Under the pieces are notes generated by a model that saw only the letters and a program-made list of their open reading frames with translations, was not told where the DNA came from and did no database searches. A program made the translations under genes and the position numbers. From a virus: a stretch of 39,706 nt of DNA. This document shows positions 33,793 through 39,706 of the stretch, piece by piece (positions within the stretch are counted from its first letter, which is position 1; each line of letters begins with the position of its first letter). The stretch spans positions 1-39,706 of the IMG/VR virus record IMGVR_UViG_3300025087_000179; one strand, 5' to 3'.

Positions 33793-35499
33793 TTAACCGT
33801 ACCCTGTTTTAGTCCTAAGATGGTATCTAGGTTGCTCATCTACGTCTGCCCGCTGATATTCTGGTAGCTCTTTAGCATAATGCATTGCAATACAAAGCGC
33901 GATCACTCTATCATCATTAAACCCACCAGCACCACCATATCTAGGTATACCACTTTCTCTTTCTTCTAGAACAGAATAGTGCTTTATCTCAGACAAGGTC
34001 GCTTGGTCGTGGATTATAACAGAAGCCTCACGCAAGGCTTCTTTTAAGTCTGAAAGGATGACAGATTTTGTCTTAGTATTAGTAACCCACCCAATATCTT
34101 CACCTTCCTCATAGTTCCCGTTATCAACCATGGTAAGTTTCATCCGTTTGCAGATATTTGGATAACCAAGGTTGGCCAATGCACGTAATGTCACGATCCC
34201 ATGGAAGTTTGACTCAGGCGCAACTAACGCGTAATTAAAGTAACGGCCTAAAATAGCACATTTTGTACCTAAAATCTCAGGATCAATGGATCCATGCAAC
34301 ACAGCTACCTGTTCCCATGTGGTCCTATCAATCACCTGGGCGCATGAGTAATCATTCCCAATGCTACCTTCTGATGAGTCAACACCAATAGTATACATAT
34401 GCCCGCGTTGTGGCATGCGAAAAAACATCACGTCCCCCAGATCATCTGGGATGAAGATGGGTACCCCATTAACAAGCTCAACATTTCCACGAAAACGTGG
34501 TTTCACGATGTTTCGCTCTTGAGGTTTTGTCATGAACTCTTTAAAGACCCTCTTACCAGACGTGATGAAAGCTTCTTCTGCAGTTAACGGGTATTCTTGC
34601 TTAAACTTAGTCTCATCACCGCCACATTTGTTGACTAGGCTATGGCGCCGCCAGTTCATCTGCTCATGCGTGAGCTTGTGTTCCTCCATGATCTCGCGCT
34701 CTTTCTTGCTCAAGGAGCTTATAAATTGATTCTGATCAGCTATATTCTTAAATGGGCGGCTATATTCTTTATGATCTTTCCACGACAAGAATAACGGCAC
34801 CCAGTCACACGTATCTGGATCTGCATTCCATAATTGAACTATACGATTCCAGAAATTACAAAATGCATTCTCACCATTAGCAGTTGTCTCAAGCAAGCAG
34901 AAAGTTTCAGGACGATCAGGTATCGATTGCATCAATGAAAGAAGACTTTGATCAAAATCTTTAAATCTGGCAACTTCTGACAGATGAGCTGCATGGAAAG
35001 TGTACTTTCTACCGGCATCCACATTTTTAGCTGTGTCAATAATCACCTGTGAGAGCATTCCAGCAAATTCTAACTTTTTCTCATTAGACACCTTCTTTTC
35101 CGGTGCTAAGTGATGATACTCTCTAGCTAACTCATCGTGGTAAAGCTTACACATCTCAAAAAGGTAGTTTGCCCCATCTTCATTGTCAGCCATGATTAAG
35201 GAATTGATGTATGGACGTTGTGAAGCGAGTGCAAAGATGATTGCCTCTGACATCGTGCTGATCCCAAACTGTCTTCCTTTGAGGATGCAAATCCTAACAG
35301 GTTTTTTTAAGATCCTTTGCTTCTTGATCACCTCAAGGAGTTGAAGTTGGACCTCATTTAGCTGAAACGGGACTAGCTTTTGGTCCTTGTTCTTAATCTT
35401 CAAGTAACCCAACTTGAGCAAGATCATTGGGTCAAGATAACAAGCTCTACGCTCGTCAGCAAATACCTGTTCTGGCCGTTGAGTTAGCTCTGTTTCCAT
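33793..35499 (-). CDS. Terminase large subunit
   Basis: A 568-residue packaging motor. The ATPase domain has a Walker A variant KGRQFGIST (residues 74-82) and a Walker B-like LLETTANGE; the nuclease domain has VDSSEG with a following NDYS, and a late NDDRVIAL carrying the final metal-binding Asp. It translocates DNA into the procapsid and cuts it. ATG 35499 is chosen because it forms a TGATG overlap with the upstream gene; an in-frame ATG 35529 (10 residues longer) lies inside that gene and has no Shine-Dalgarno. It is separated from the small subunit by five genes, which is uncommon. Confidence 0.93.
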   Translation of the reverse strand: METELTQRPEQVFADERRACYLDPMILLKLGYLKIKNKDQKLVPFQLNEVQLQLLEVIKKQRILKKPVRICILKGRQFGISTMSEAIIFALASQRPYINSLIMADNEDGANYLFEMCKLYHDELAREYHHLAPEKKVSNEKKLEFAGMLSQVIIDTAKNVDAGRKYTFHAAHLSEVARFKDFDQSLLSLMQSIPDRPETFCLLETTANGENAFCNFWNRIVQLWNADPDTCDWVPLFLSWKDHKEYSRPFKNIADQNQFISSLSKKEREIMEEHKLTHEQMNWRRHSLVNKCGGDETKFKQEYPLTAEEAFITSGKRVFKEFMTKPQERNIVKPRFRGNVELVNGVPIFIPDDLGDVMFFRMPQRGHMYTIGVDSSEGSIGNDYSCAQVIDRTTWEQVAVLHGSIDPEILGTKCAILGRYFNYALVAPESNFHGIVTLRALANLGYPNICKRMKLTMVDNGNYEEGEDIGWVTNTKTKSVILSDLKEALREASVIIHDQATLSEIKHYSVLEERESGIPRYGGAGGFNDDRVIALCIAMHYAKELPEYQRADVDEQPRYHLRTKTGYG

Positions 35500-35711
35500 C
35501 AGTTTAAGTGGATAAAACACATAGGACAAATATTTTTTATCGGTTTCATGTCAATAATCACAATGTTTAACCCGCAATAGATGCACCTAAACTCAGTTAA
35601 CGTCGCCCCATTTTCTTTTAGGTCATCAACAACATCTTCAAACCTATCATTAGTAAAAACTTCAACATGCATCTTACTCAACGGGTTAGTCCGTTCATAC
35701 TTCAATAACAT
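35499..35711 (-). CDS. Zinc-ribbon hypothetical protein, 70 aa
   Basis: Ends with CIYCG and CPMCF, two CxxC pairs about 19 residues apart, a likely zinc ribbon. The start is uncertain: ATG 35711 overlaps the NFACT-R gene by 17 bases, while 35672 is a possible shorter start, and a longer form to 35861 lies inside the NFACT-R frame and is rejected. Its TGA overlaps the terminase ATG, so it may tune terminase expression. Function unknown. Confidence 0.55.
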   Translation of the reverse strand: MLLKYERTNPLSKMHVEVFTNDRFEDVVDDLKENGATLTEFRCIYCGLNIVIIDMKPIKNICPMCFIHLN

Positions 35712-36102
35712 GGTCTTTTTTATAGGTTTTCCAAGCACCACTAACCCCTTCAATTGGTTTAAAAACATCTTGTAACTCGGCCCAGATGATCTTTTTGTTC
35801 TTCTCGCGCTCAGCAGAGAACCAAAGTGCAAGGTCCATAGCACGTCGAAACACCGTCTCATTTACTGGACCTTCAACATCATCTCTGCAGATGATAACAT
35901 GCGAACCTTTAGCCTGGAACACATGCACCCAGATACATTTTTTATGGAGAACTTTGTGCTCTGTGACTAACCTATCATTCGAGAGCGCGTTACGTCCAAC
36001 ATAGATCTTGTAACCCAAGAAGTCCAACACCTGGATTCGTCGGTCATCTTTTTCAGGATAGTTAATCTTTTCGGTAGAAGATTGTAATTGTGATATTTCC
36101 AT
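35695..36102 (-). CDS. NFACT-R (DUF814) domain protein
   Basis: A 135-residue protein made almost wholly of an NFACT-R-like domain, the RNA-binding module of Rqc2/RqcH/FbpA proteins. Matches are YKIYVGRNALSNDRL (31-45), CIWVHVFQAKGSHVIICRDD (56-75), an AMDLALWFS helix (88-96) and a final KTYKKDHVIEV strand. Stand-alone NFACT-R proteins exist in bacteria and bind structured RNA or stalled-ribosome parts, but they are not expected in a phage late operon. The start overlaps the upstream gene by 41 bases and has no strong Shine-Dalgarno. Confidence 0.78.
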   Translation of the reverse strand: MEISQLQSSTEKINYPEKDDRRIQVLDFLGYKIYVGRNALSNDRLVTEHKVLHKKCIWVHVFQAKGSHVIICRDDVEGPVNETVFRRAMDLALWFSAEREKNKKIIWAELQDVFKPIEGVSGAWKTYKKDHVIEV

Positions 36103-36259
36103 CTGATTCAGATTGCGCGTGTGATAGAATGGTCTTTGCTCCTAGACCCATGAACCACCTATTAACATCCAGATAAAGAGAGTGAGGTGACCGCCGAATA
36201 ACAGCCATATAGACATTGTTTTCATTAGGACCGACCTCTATTTGTTTTTCAAGTACCAT
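36062..36259 (-). CDS. Hypothetical protein between GroES-like and NFACT-R genes, 65 aa
   Basis: GGGAGG lies eight bases before ATG 36259. A compact alpha/beta protein with VYMAVIRRSPHSLYLDVNRW and NITITIFYRKD, no known motif. A longer frame upstream lies over the GroES-like gene and is discarded. Confidence 0.65.
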   Translation of the reverse strand: MVLEKQIEVGPNENNVYMAVIRRSPHSLYLDVNRWFMGLGAKTILSHAQSESDGNITITIFYRKD

Positions 36260-36260
36260 G

Positions 36261-36581
36261 TTAGCCTCCCACCAAGTCAAGAACCGCGATGATCTCATCA
36301 GCTTCAATGATGCGATAAATAAATCCCTTATCAGCTTCTTCAATGAGCCCTGGGTCAAGCCACTTACCCGCGTGGCCAGCAATAAGCACCACCTCACCAA
36401 CTTCAACATCTTTAACACCATCATGTTTCGCTAAGATCTCGGCTTTGACTGTCTCTTCTTGCCACTGCTCATCTTTTTTCACTATCTTGAGACCAGATTT
36501 TGTCTCATCGCTCTGGCTTGCTAGCTTTACTAACAGCTTATTAGCCGTTGGTTTGATCACTACCTTCAAGTTATCTACCAT
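36261..36581 (-). CDS. GroES-like co-chaperonin
   Basis: A 106-residue Cpn10-fold protein. Visible family parts are VVIKPTANKLLVKLASQSDE (first strand and mobile-loop entry), SGLKIV, TVKAEILAKHDG, DVEVGEVVLIAGHAGKWL and the C-terminal YRIIEADEIIAVL. Like T4 gp31 and RB49 CocO it may replace host GroES so that host GroEL folds the major capsid protein. The mobile loop is short. AAGGAAGG precedes the ATG. It lies early in the late operon, so it would be made before capsid protein. Confidence 0.88.
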   Translation of the reverse strand: MVDNLKVVIKPTANKLLVKLASQSDETKSGLKIVKKDEQWQEETVKAEILAKHDGVKDVEVGEVVLIAGHAGKWLDPGLIEEADKGFIYRIIEADEIIAVLDLVGG

Positions 36582-36602
36582 GATAACACCTTCCTTGTTA
36601 AT

Positions 36603-37178
36603 TTAATCTTCCCCTTTATATTTAAGCTCCACATAAACAGTAATAGCAGCTGCACCAGCCCTCATATATAGCACCAAATCACCAGCTGCCACTCGTACAT
36701 TTGTACCTAATGCTGAGGGGATCGTGGTGCTGGATTGATACAGTGAGGATGCAGAAATTGTATCATTAGAAAAGATATATGGTGTTACCCCACCTTTAAC
36801 ACGGAGATTATAGACAACCTCATTCCCAAGGCCCATCCTAACCTCATTATTGGTGTTCGAGACATTTTTTGTGTTCTCGAGGCTTAAAAAATATGAGGCA
36901 TTTCCTTGAGTTGCACTACTAAACGTCACTACACCAAGTTTCACGGTGCAGGTTGAAGTCGCAGCCTTATCAACACCTACACGAACATCATATAGATGAA
37001 GCTCTTTTGAAGGGTCGTGGTTCCAATTAGTGGTATTTGAAAGATCAATAATGACAGTAGCTGTAGCAACATGCGCAGCAATTGCTTGCCTATAGCGCAA
37101 GGTCTGCACGTCATATTGAGCCGCTTGTGCAAAACCTACAAAAACTAGTAACCCTGCAAGACCAAGTAACCTTTTCAT
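36603..37178 (-). CDS. Secreted beta-rich late protein, 191 aa
   Basis: MKRLLGLAGLLVFVGFAQA is a clear Sec signal with an AQA cut before AQYDV. The mature part is beta-rich and Thr/Ser/Val-rich (LHLYDVRVGVDKAATSTCTV, VAAGDLVLYMRAGAAAI), with one Cys, and no known motif. It may be a decoration-like or tail accessory protein, but could also be a periplasmic effector. GGAGG precedes the ATG. It sits between the terminase small subunit block and the GroES-like gene, which is not a usual place for a tail gene. Confidence 0.6.
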   Translation of the reverse strand: MKRLLGLAGLLVFVGFAQAAQYDVQTLRYRQAIAAHVATATVIIDLSNTTNWNHDPSKELHLYDVRVGVDKAATSTCTVKLGVVTFSSATQGNASYFLSLENTKNVSNTNNEVRMGLGNEVVYNLRVKGGVTPYIFSNDTISASSLYQSSTTIPSALGTNVRVAAGDLVLYMRAGAAAITVYVELKYKGED

Positions 37179-37188
37179 GCTTCCTCCA

Positions 37189-37332
37189 TTAAATCAGCCG
37201 TATGACAAGGTACAACACCCCACCGGTGAGCTTGTTGATGATCCTCAAGATCTCCTTCACCTGCGCGATGCTGACCTCTTGTTTACCTGACTCTTCAATC
37301 GTGACGTTTCTTGCGAACTCATTGATGTTCAT
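37189..37332 (-). CDS. Small conserved phage protein, 47 aa
   Basis: ATG 37332 gives 47 residues, starting directly after the terminase-small stop. It begins MNINEFARNVTIEE and has IAQVKEILRIINKLTGG and LYLVIRLI, a pattern I recognise from very short genes beside terminase genes in many phages; function unassigned. GAGGACATG lies upstream. It was too short for a length-filtered ORF list but has phage-like start context and conserved-looking content. Confidence 0.75.
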   Translation of the reverse strand: MNINEFARNVTIEESGKQEVSIAQVKEILRIINKLTGGVLYLVIRLI

Positions 37333-37836
37333 CTACATGTCCTCCATCATTTGTAATGGGTCCACGGGCTGTGGAGCCTGGACCATCTCTTTTGATTCTT
37401 CCATCATCACTAAAGCTGGTTGTGACCTGACCTCATCTTCCAGAACCTCTGAAGCCGTCGCCAGGACCTCAACATCAATGGCATTAGCCAGGTTCATCCG
37501 CCGCTTCTCGCTTTCTTCCCTCGAGATCTTATGCTCATACGTGATCGTAGTTTTTGGGTTATAAAGATCTCCCCTATACGCTCGCATGATCGCCATCCGG
37601 TCCATGAAGTTTGAAGGTCGATTCGAGAAAACAAACATGTTTTTTTCAACAGTATCAACTGACGCTTCACGGATCAGGTCTAAGTCTTCCCGGAACCTAC
37701 CATCTACCATAAGATGGTTCTTGAGGGTCCCTCTGCTTATCCCAACCATCTCGCACACAGCTGCTAGGTTAGGCCACAGGTCTTTTGCTATGTCGATGAA
37801 CTTCTTCTTGCGCCTAGCATCAAACTGGTTCGACAT
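37333..37836 (-). CDS. Terminase small subunit-like HTH protein
   Basis: A helix-turn-helix (AAVCEMVGISRGTLKNHL) follows a basic start, and a long C-terminal helical part has an acidic tail, as in terminase small subunits that bind the packaging site. The stop is certain; the start is not. An in-frame GTG at 37986 would add 50 residues, but those lie on the transcription start and intrinsic terminator hairpin (37910-37948), so ATG 37836 is preferred (167 aa). No good Shine-Dalgarno sequence precedes either start. It heads the late operon. Confidence 0.75.
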   Translation of the reverse strand: MSNQFDARRKKKFIDIAKDLWPNLAAVCEMVGISRGTLKNHLMVDGRFREDLDLIREASVDTVEKNMFVFSNRPSNFMDRMAIMRAYRGDLYNPKTTITYEHKISREESEKRRMNLANAIDVEVLATASEVLEDEVRSQPALVMMEESKEMVQAPQPVDPLQMMEDM

Positions 37837-37909
37837 ATTGCCAACCCCAGATGGGGACAGGTACCCCGTGGTTGGGTCCTTGACCAAGGTTGAGTTGAAC
37901 TTACCCGAC

Positions 37910-37948
37910 AAAAAATGCCCCTGGGAGCGAGAGCGACTCCCAGGAGCA
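37910..37948 (-). terminator. Intrinsic terminator between late promoter and late genes
   Basis: On the minus strand the 12-bp stem TGCTCCTGGGAG (37948-37937) pairs with CTCCCAGGGGCA (37927-37916) with one G-U pair and a 9-base loop, followed directly by six U residues (37915-37910). This is a textbook factor-independent terminator. It lies about 40-75 bases after the predicted start of promoter P3 and before the terminase ATG, so it would end late transcripts unless overridden. Confidence 0.85.
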
Positions 37949-37992
37949 TCAAGGGCCCCGAGTTTTGAAAGTATATGATCACCCACGTGTTA

Positions 37993-38030
37993 ATTATATC
38001 ACGTAATCAGGGAAATAAACACCAATAATT
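37993..38030 (-). promoter_or_regulatory. Phage promoter P3 for the late operon
   Basis: On the minus strand: AATTATTGGTGTT (38030-38018), a spacer ending in ACGTGA, then TATAAT at 37998-37993. TTGGTG and TATAAT are 21 bp apart and TGA gives a perfect extended -10 (TGATATAAT). CCAATAATTGG and, just upstream at 38040-38052, CCAATAACATTGG are near-palindromes that may bind a dimeric regulator. Predicted start near 37986. Confidence 0.72.
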
Positions 38031-38052
38031 GGCGTTAGACCAATAACATTGG

Positions 38053-38667
38053 CTATTTACCTGTTAACCTAGCAATTGTCTCCTGCTCTACCTTCCGCTG
38101 CATCTCATATACACATGGGTCACAATACTCTACTGTCGCATCCGGGACCTCACTTTTCTTACATCGGATACAGAGGTGAGTCTCTTTTGGAGGTATCATA
38201 GAACCTGAAACAGGCTCTGTGTTAACTGCAATTGGTTCCGGTTGTGGCATCGCCTGCAACTCTGCTACAGAAAGCCCTAGGCTAAAGGCTGTCTTAGCAA
38301 ACTTCACCCGGCAATAACTAGAACAATACTGACTCTTTGGCCGCGTGGCCATGTACGTCTTCCGACAACTAGTACACTCGCGCGCCACGGGGGTTGGACT
38401 CACAAACTGTGTCTTCTTACGCATCGTCTTTACCTTACAATAACACCCATAAGAACAGTATACTTTGTTCTTAGATCTTGTTTTAGGCATAAACTTCGTC
38501 TGACACAAGGCACATACCTTCTCCTTGATACCTGCCTTACGTTCCATCTTCATGTAGAGATTATGCTGATCATGCCTACATTGATCACTGCAATAGATCT
38601 TCCTCCGGCTTAATTGAACATCATCCTGCTCAAATTCTCCCTTACAATAGTTACATATGCTGATCAT
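38053..38667 (-). CDS. Four-zinc-finger regulatory-type protein
   Basis: A 204-residue protein with four C-x2-C units: CNYC/YCSDQC, CALC/YCSYGC, CTSC/YCSSYC and CIRC/YCDPC. The spacing C-x2-C ... YC-x2-C in each resembles treble-clef/TRASH-like fingers. A basic linker and a Pro/Glu-rich linker separate fingers three and four. ATG 38667 is used because AGGAGGA lies just upstream and the earlier in-frame start is on the promoter. It is monocistronic with promoter P2, directly upstream of P3, so an early regulator (for example an antiterminator of the late operon) is a fair but unproven idea. Confidence 0.78.
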   Translation of the reverse strand: MISICNYCKGEFEQDDVQLSRRKIYCSDQCRHDQHNLYMKMERKAGIKEKVCALCQTKFMPKTRSKNKVYCSYGCYCKVKTMRKKTQFVSPTPVARECTSCRKTYMATRPKSQYCSSYCRVKFAKTAFSLGLSVAELQAMPQPEPIAVNTEPVSGSMIPPKETHLCIRCKKSEVPDATVEYCDPCVYEMQRKVEQETIARLTGK

Positions 38668-38685
38668 AATTCCTCCTATAAGATG

Positions 38686-38722
38686 ATTATATATCAAGTA
38701 AAACACAGATAACACCAATAAT
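38686..38722 (-). promoter_or_regulatory. Phage promoter P2 for the zinc-finger gene
   Basis: On the minus strand: AATTATTGGTGTT (38722-38710), a spacer ending in TTTACTTGATA, then TATAAT at 38691-38686. The 21-bp spacing and the ACTTGATATATAAT block match promoter P1 almost exactly. The start would be near 38679, 12 bases before ATG 38667. Confidence 0.75.
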
Positions 38723-38728
38723 TCTGAT

Positions 38729-38821
38729 CCATGAGCCTCTTCGTTTATTGGAGGGAGGAGCTTGACCTATAGGGGTAAGGGGATCATCCCATCTACGCCA
38801 ATTCGTGATTCTTTCATCACA
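38729..38821 (-). repeat. Right-end inverted repeat, copy 1
   Basis: A 93-bp element whose reverse complement recurs at 39061-39151. The 21-bp core GCCTCTTCGTTTATTGGAGGG (38735-38755, shown here as GCCTCTTCGTTTATTGGAGG plus G) and CATCTACGCCA are identical. Read on the minus strand it can form a GGGA/TCCC hairpin and a CCTC/GAGG hairpin with loop CAATAAACGAA. Confidence 0.8.
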
Positions 38822-39060
38822 AATTCTCTGTATCTCCAGTTTTATCAAAAATTCCCCATTTTATTGGTAATATTCTATTATTCTAATATATGATACTCCT
38901 GTACGGCCCTATCTTAGAGATTAAAAGCCAATGAAGTATTATTATATCATTTCTTTTTCTTTATTATTTACTAGATGGATAGAATCACGTTATAGGGCGA
39001 TTGAAATAACACCTATAATCTCATAATATTGTATGAATAATGAAAATCTAATGATGTTTG
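38822..39060. other. AT-rich spacer between the inverted repeats
   Basis: About 240 bp, very AT-rich, with no gene. A degenerate promoter-like stretch is seen on the minus strand near 38975-39020 (GGTGTT then AACGTGATTCTAT) and a weaker one on the plus strand near 38881 (TTATTGGT then TATGAT). Together they would fire outward through both repeat copies. This is weak evidence. Confidence 0.45.
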
Positions 39061-39151
39061 TGTGAAAAGAATCATGGCCTGGCGTAGATGGAAGGATTCC
39101 CTAGCCCTATATAGGGAGGTCCTCCCCTCCAATAAACGAAGAGGCCCATGG
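39061..39151 (+). repeat. Right-end inverted repeat, copy 2
   Basis: A 91-bp inverted copy of 38729-38821. On the plus strand it has a GGAA/TTCC hairpin at the position where copy 1 has GGGA/TCCC, a compensatory pair change, then a perfect CCCTATATAGGG palindrome and the shared CCTC/GAGG hairpin. This suggests conservation of folded RNA or of a DNA cruciform. Confidence 0.8.
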
Positions 39152-39326
39152 TATAGGGTTGAATAATGATCCACTGGAAACGGAAAAGTTTGCATTGGCG
39201 GACCCTTTTGCTCTGTGGAGTAAATTCTGCAGCCCAGATCATGATAATGGATATTGGGATTGGGGTTTTTAGATTGTGGATTGTGGATCGGGATTTTTGG
39301 ATCATGAATCTTGGCTCATGGTCCTT
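39152..39326. other. Non-coding stretch, no gene seen
   Basis: Contains irregular GGATTG/GGATTTTTGG repeats (39245-39305) but no supported gene. Short frames here have no ribosome-binding site or recognisable product. Confidence 0.5.
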
Positions 39327-39376
39327 GTTACAAGATCGTTACAACTTTGTTACATGAACCAAAATCCACTTGTAAC
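39327..39376. repeat. GTTACAA iterons, 11-bp spacing
   Basis: GTTACAA-type units start at 39327, 39338 and 39349, exactly 11 bp apart, so one helical turn each; an inverted copy (CTTGTAAC) is at 39369-39376. Such phased repeats are typical of initiator or regulator binding sites. A further copy occurs at 39693. Confidence 0.65.
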
Positions 39377-39429
39377 GAACTTATAACAAAAAATATTTCC
39401 TCAAAATTTCAAAAACTAAACCCTGAAGT

Positions 39430-39578
39430 ATATTCTTATATTCTCATATTCTTATATTCTCATATTCTTATATTCTCATATTCTTATATTCTCATATTCT
39501 TATATTCTCATATTCTTATATTCTTATATTCTTATATTCTCATATTCTTATATTCTTATATTCTTATATTCTCATATT
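39430..39578. repeat. 8-bp AT-rich tandem array (TTATATTC/TCATATTC)
   Basis: Around 18 units of TTATATTC or TCATATTC, often alternating to give a 16-bp period. The array is translatable in one frame as an Ile/Tyr/Ser repeat, but this is a by-product. It ends at GGAATATAAGG, the inverse of the unit. Could be a DNA-unwinding element or a collapsed assembly repeat. Confidence 0.9.
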
Positions 39579-39610
39579 GGAATATAAGGTAATTAATATT
39601 TATTATATCC

Positions 39611-39690
39611 TTCTCCTCTGTAAATCGTCCTTCTCCTCTGTAAATCGTCCTTCTCCTCTGTAAATCGTCCTTCTCCTCTGTAAATCGTCC
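39611..39690. repeat. Four perfect 20-bp tandem repeats
   Basis: TTCTCCTCTGTAAATCGTCC occurs four times in a row at 39611, 39631, 39651 and 39671, with no spacer between copies. No CRISPR-like structure. It ends in TCC and runs into a GTTACAA unit at 39693. Confidence 0.95.
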
Positions 39691-39706
39691 TTGTTACAAC
39701 TTGTTA
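39687..39706. repeat. Truncated copy of the iteron region at window end
   Basis: GTCCTTGTTACAA (39687-39699) is an exact copy of 39321-39333, after which the window ends within another GTTA. The genome or contig therefore stops inside a repeat. Confidence 0.6.

Noticed and set aside
37837-37986. Upstream 50 codons of terminase small subunit
   Set aside because: They overlap the promoter start and the intrinsic terminator, and their sequence is repetitive because of the hairpin; kept only as an alternative start.
39311-39592. Plus-strand ORF of Tyr/Ile/Leu repeats
   Set aside because: Most of it is the 8-bp tandem array read in one frame; no Shine-Dalgarno and no homology-like features.
39611-39690. 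Possible CRISPR array
   Set aside because: The 20-bp repeats are directly adjacent with no spacers, so this is a simple tandem repeat.
1-39706. Direct terminal repeats
   Set aside because: No shared sequence between first and last few hundred bases was found by eye; only repeats internal to each end are seen.
1-39706. tRNA genes, integrase, RNA polymerase
   Set aside because: None was recognised on either strand by reading; absence is by eye only.

Overview
The window is most or all of one tailed double-stranded DNA phage genome. It carries a terminase pair, portal, scaffold-like protein, major capsid protein, head-tail adaptor, beta-propeller nozzle protein, three internal virion (ejection) proteins, tail fibres, a lysis cassette and a replication set. 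I saw no tail tube, sheath or tape measure and no integrase, so the best reading is a virulent podovirus-like phage. No host can be named. Standard stop codons and strong Shine-Dalgarno sequences point to a bacterium, and several proteins with Sec-type signal peptides suggest (inference) an envelope-related step in the life cycle.

Layout. Bases 1-655 hold G-rich repeats, a small lipoprotein-like gene and a promoter. Bases 674-12890 are a tightly packed plus-strand replication and nucleotide operon: SNF2 helicase, ssDNA-binding-like protein, a fused primase/MCM-like helicase, dimeric dUTPase/dCTPase, SAM methyltransferase, a fused dNMP kinase/UDG-like protein, a thymidylate-synthase homologue with a cytosine-type specificity residue, family A DNA polymerase and a VRR-NUC nuclease. 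Bases 38667-12883 run entirely on the minus strand: a four-zinc-finger protein, then terminases, GroES-like and NFACT-R proteins, portal, scaffold, capsid, adaptor, nozzle, collar fibre, ejection proteins, fibres, holin-like protein and two cell-wall enzymes. The two operons converge and their stop codons overlap at 12883-12890. Bases 38719-39706 are non-coding: a 93-bp imperfect inverted repeat, GTTACAA iterons and two tandem-repeat arrays.

How it works together. Three copies of one promoter motif (TTGGTG, 21-bp spacer, TATAAT with an upstream TG) sit at the heads of the left operon, the zinc-finger gene and the late operon. The late copy is followed about 40 bp downstream by a textbook intrinsic terminator, so late genes probably need antitermination. 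Nucleotide genes (dimeric dUTPase/dCTPase, TS homologue with Asp in place of Asn177, dNMP kinase) match the T4 gp56/gp42/gp1 logic for replacing cytosine.

Most unusual points: (1) seven late proteins, including the head-tail adaptor and nozzle homologues, begin with cleavable Sec signal peptides; (2) a DnaG-type primase is fused to an MCM-like helicase; (3) a dNMP kinase is fused to a UDG-like domain beside a putative dCMP-modifying enzyme; (4) a promoter plus terminator switch precedes the late genes; (5) a paired, covarying inverted-repeat element lies at the right end. All functions are read by eye from motifs; no database search was run.
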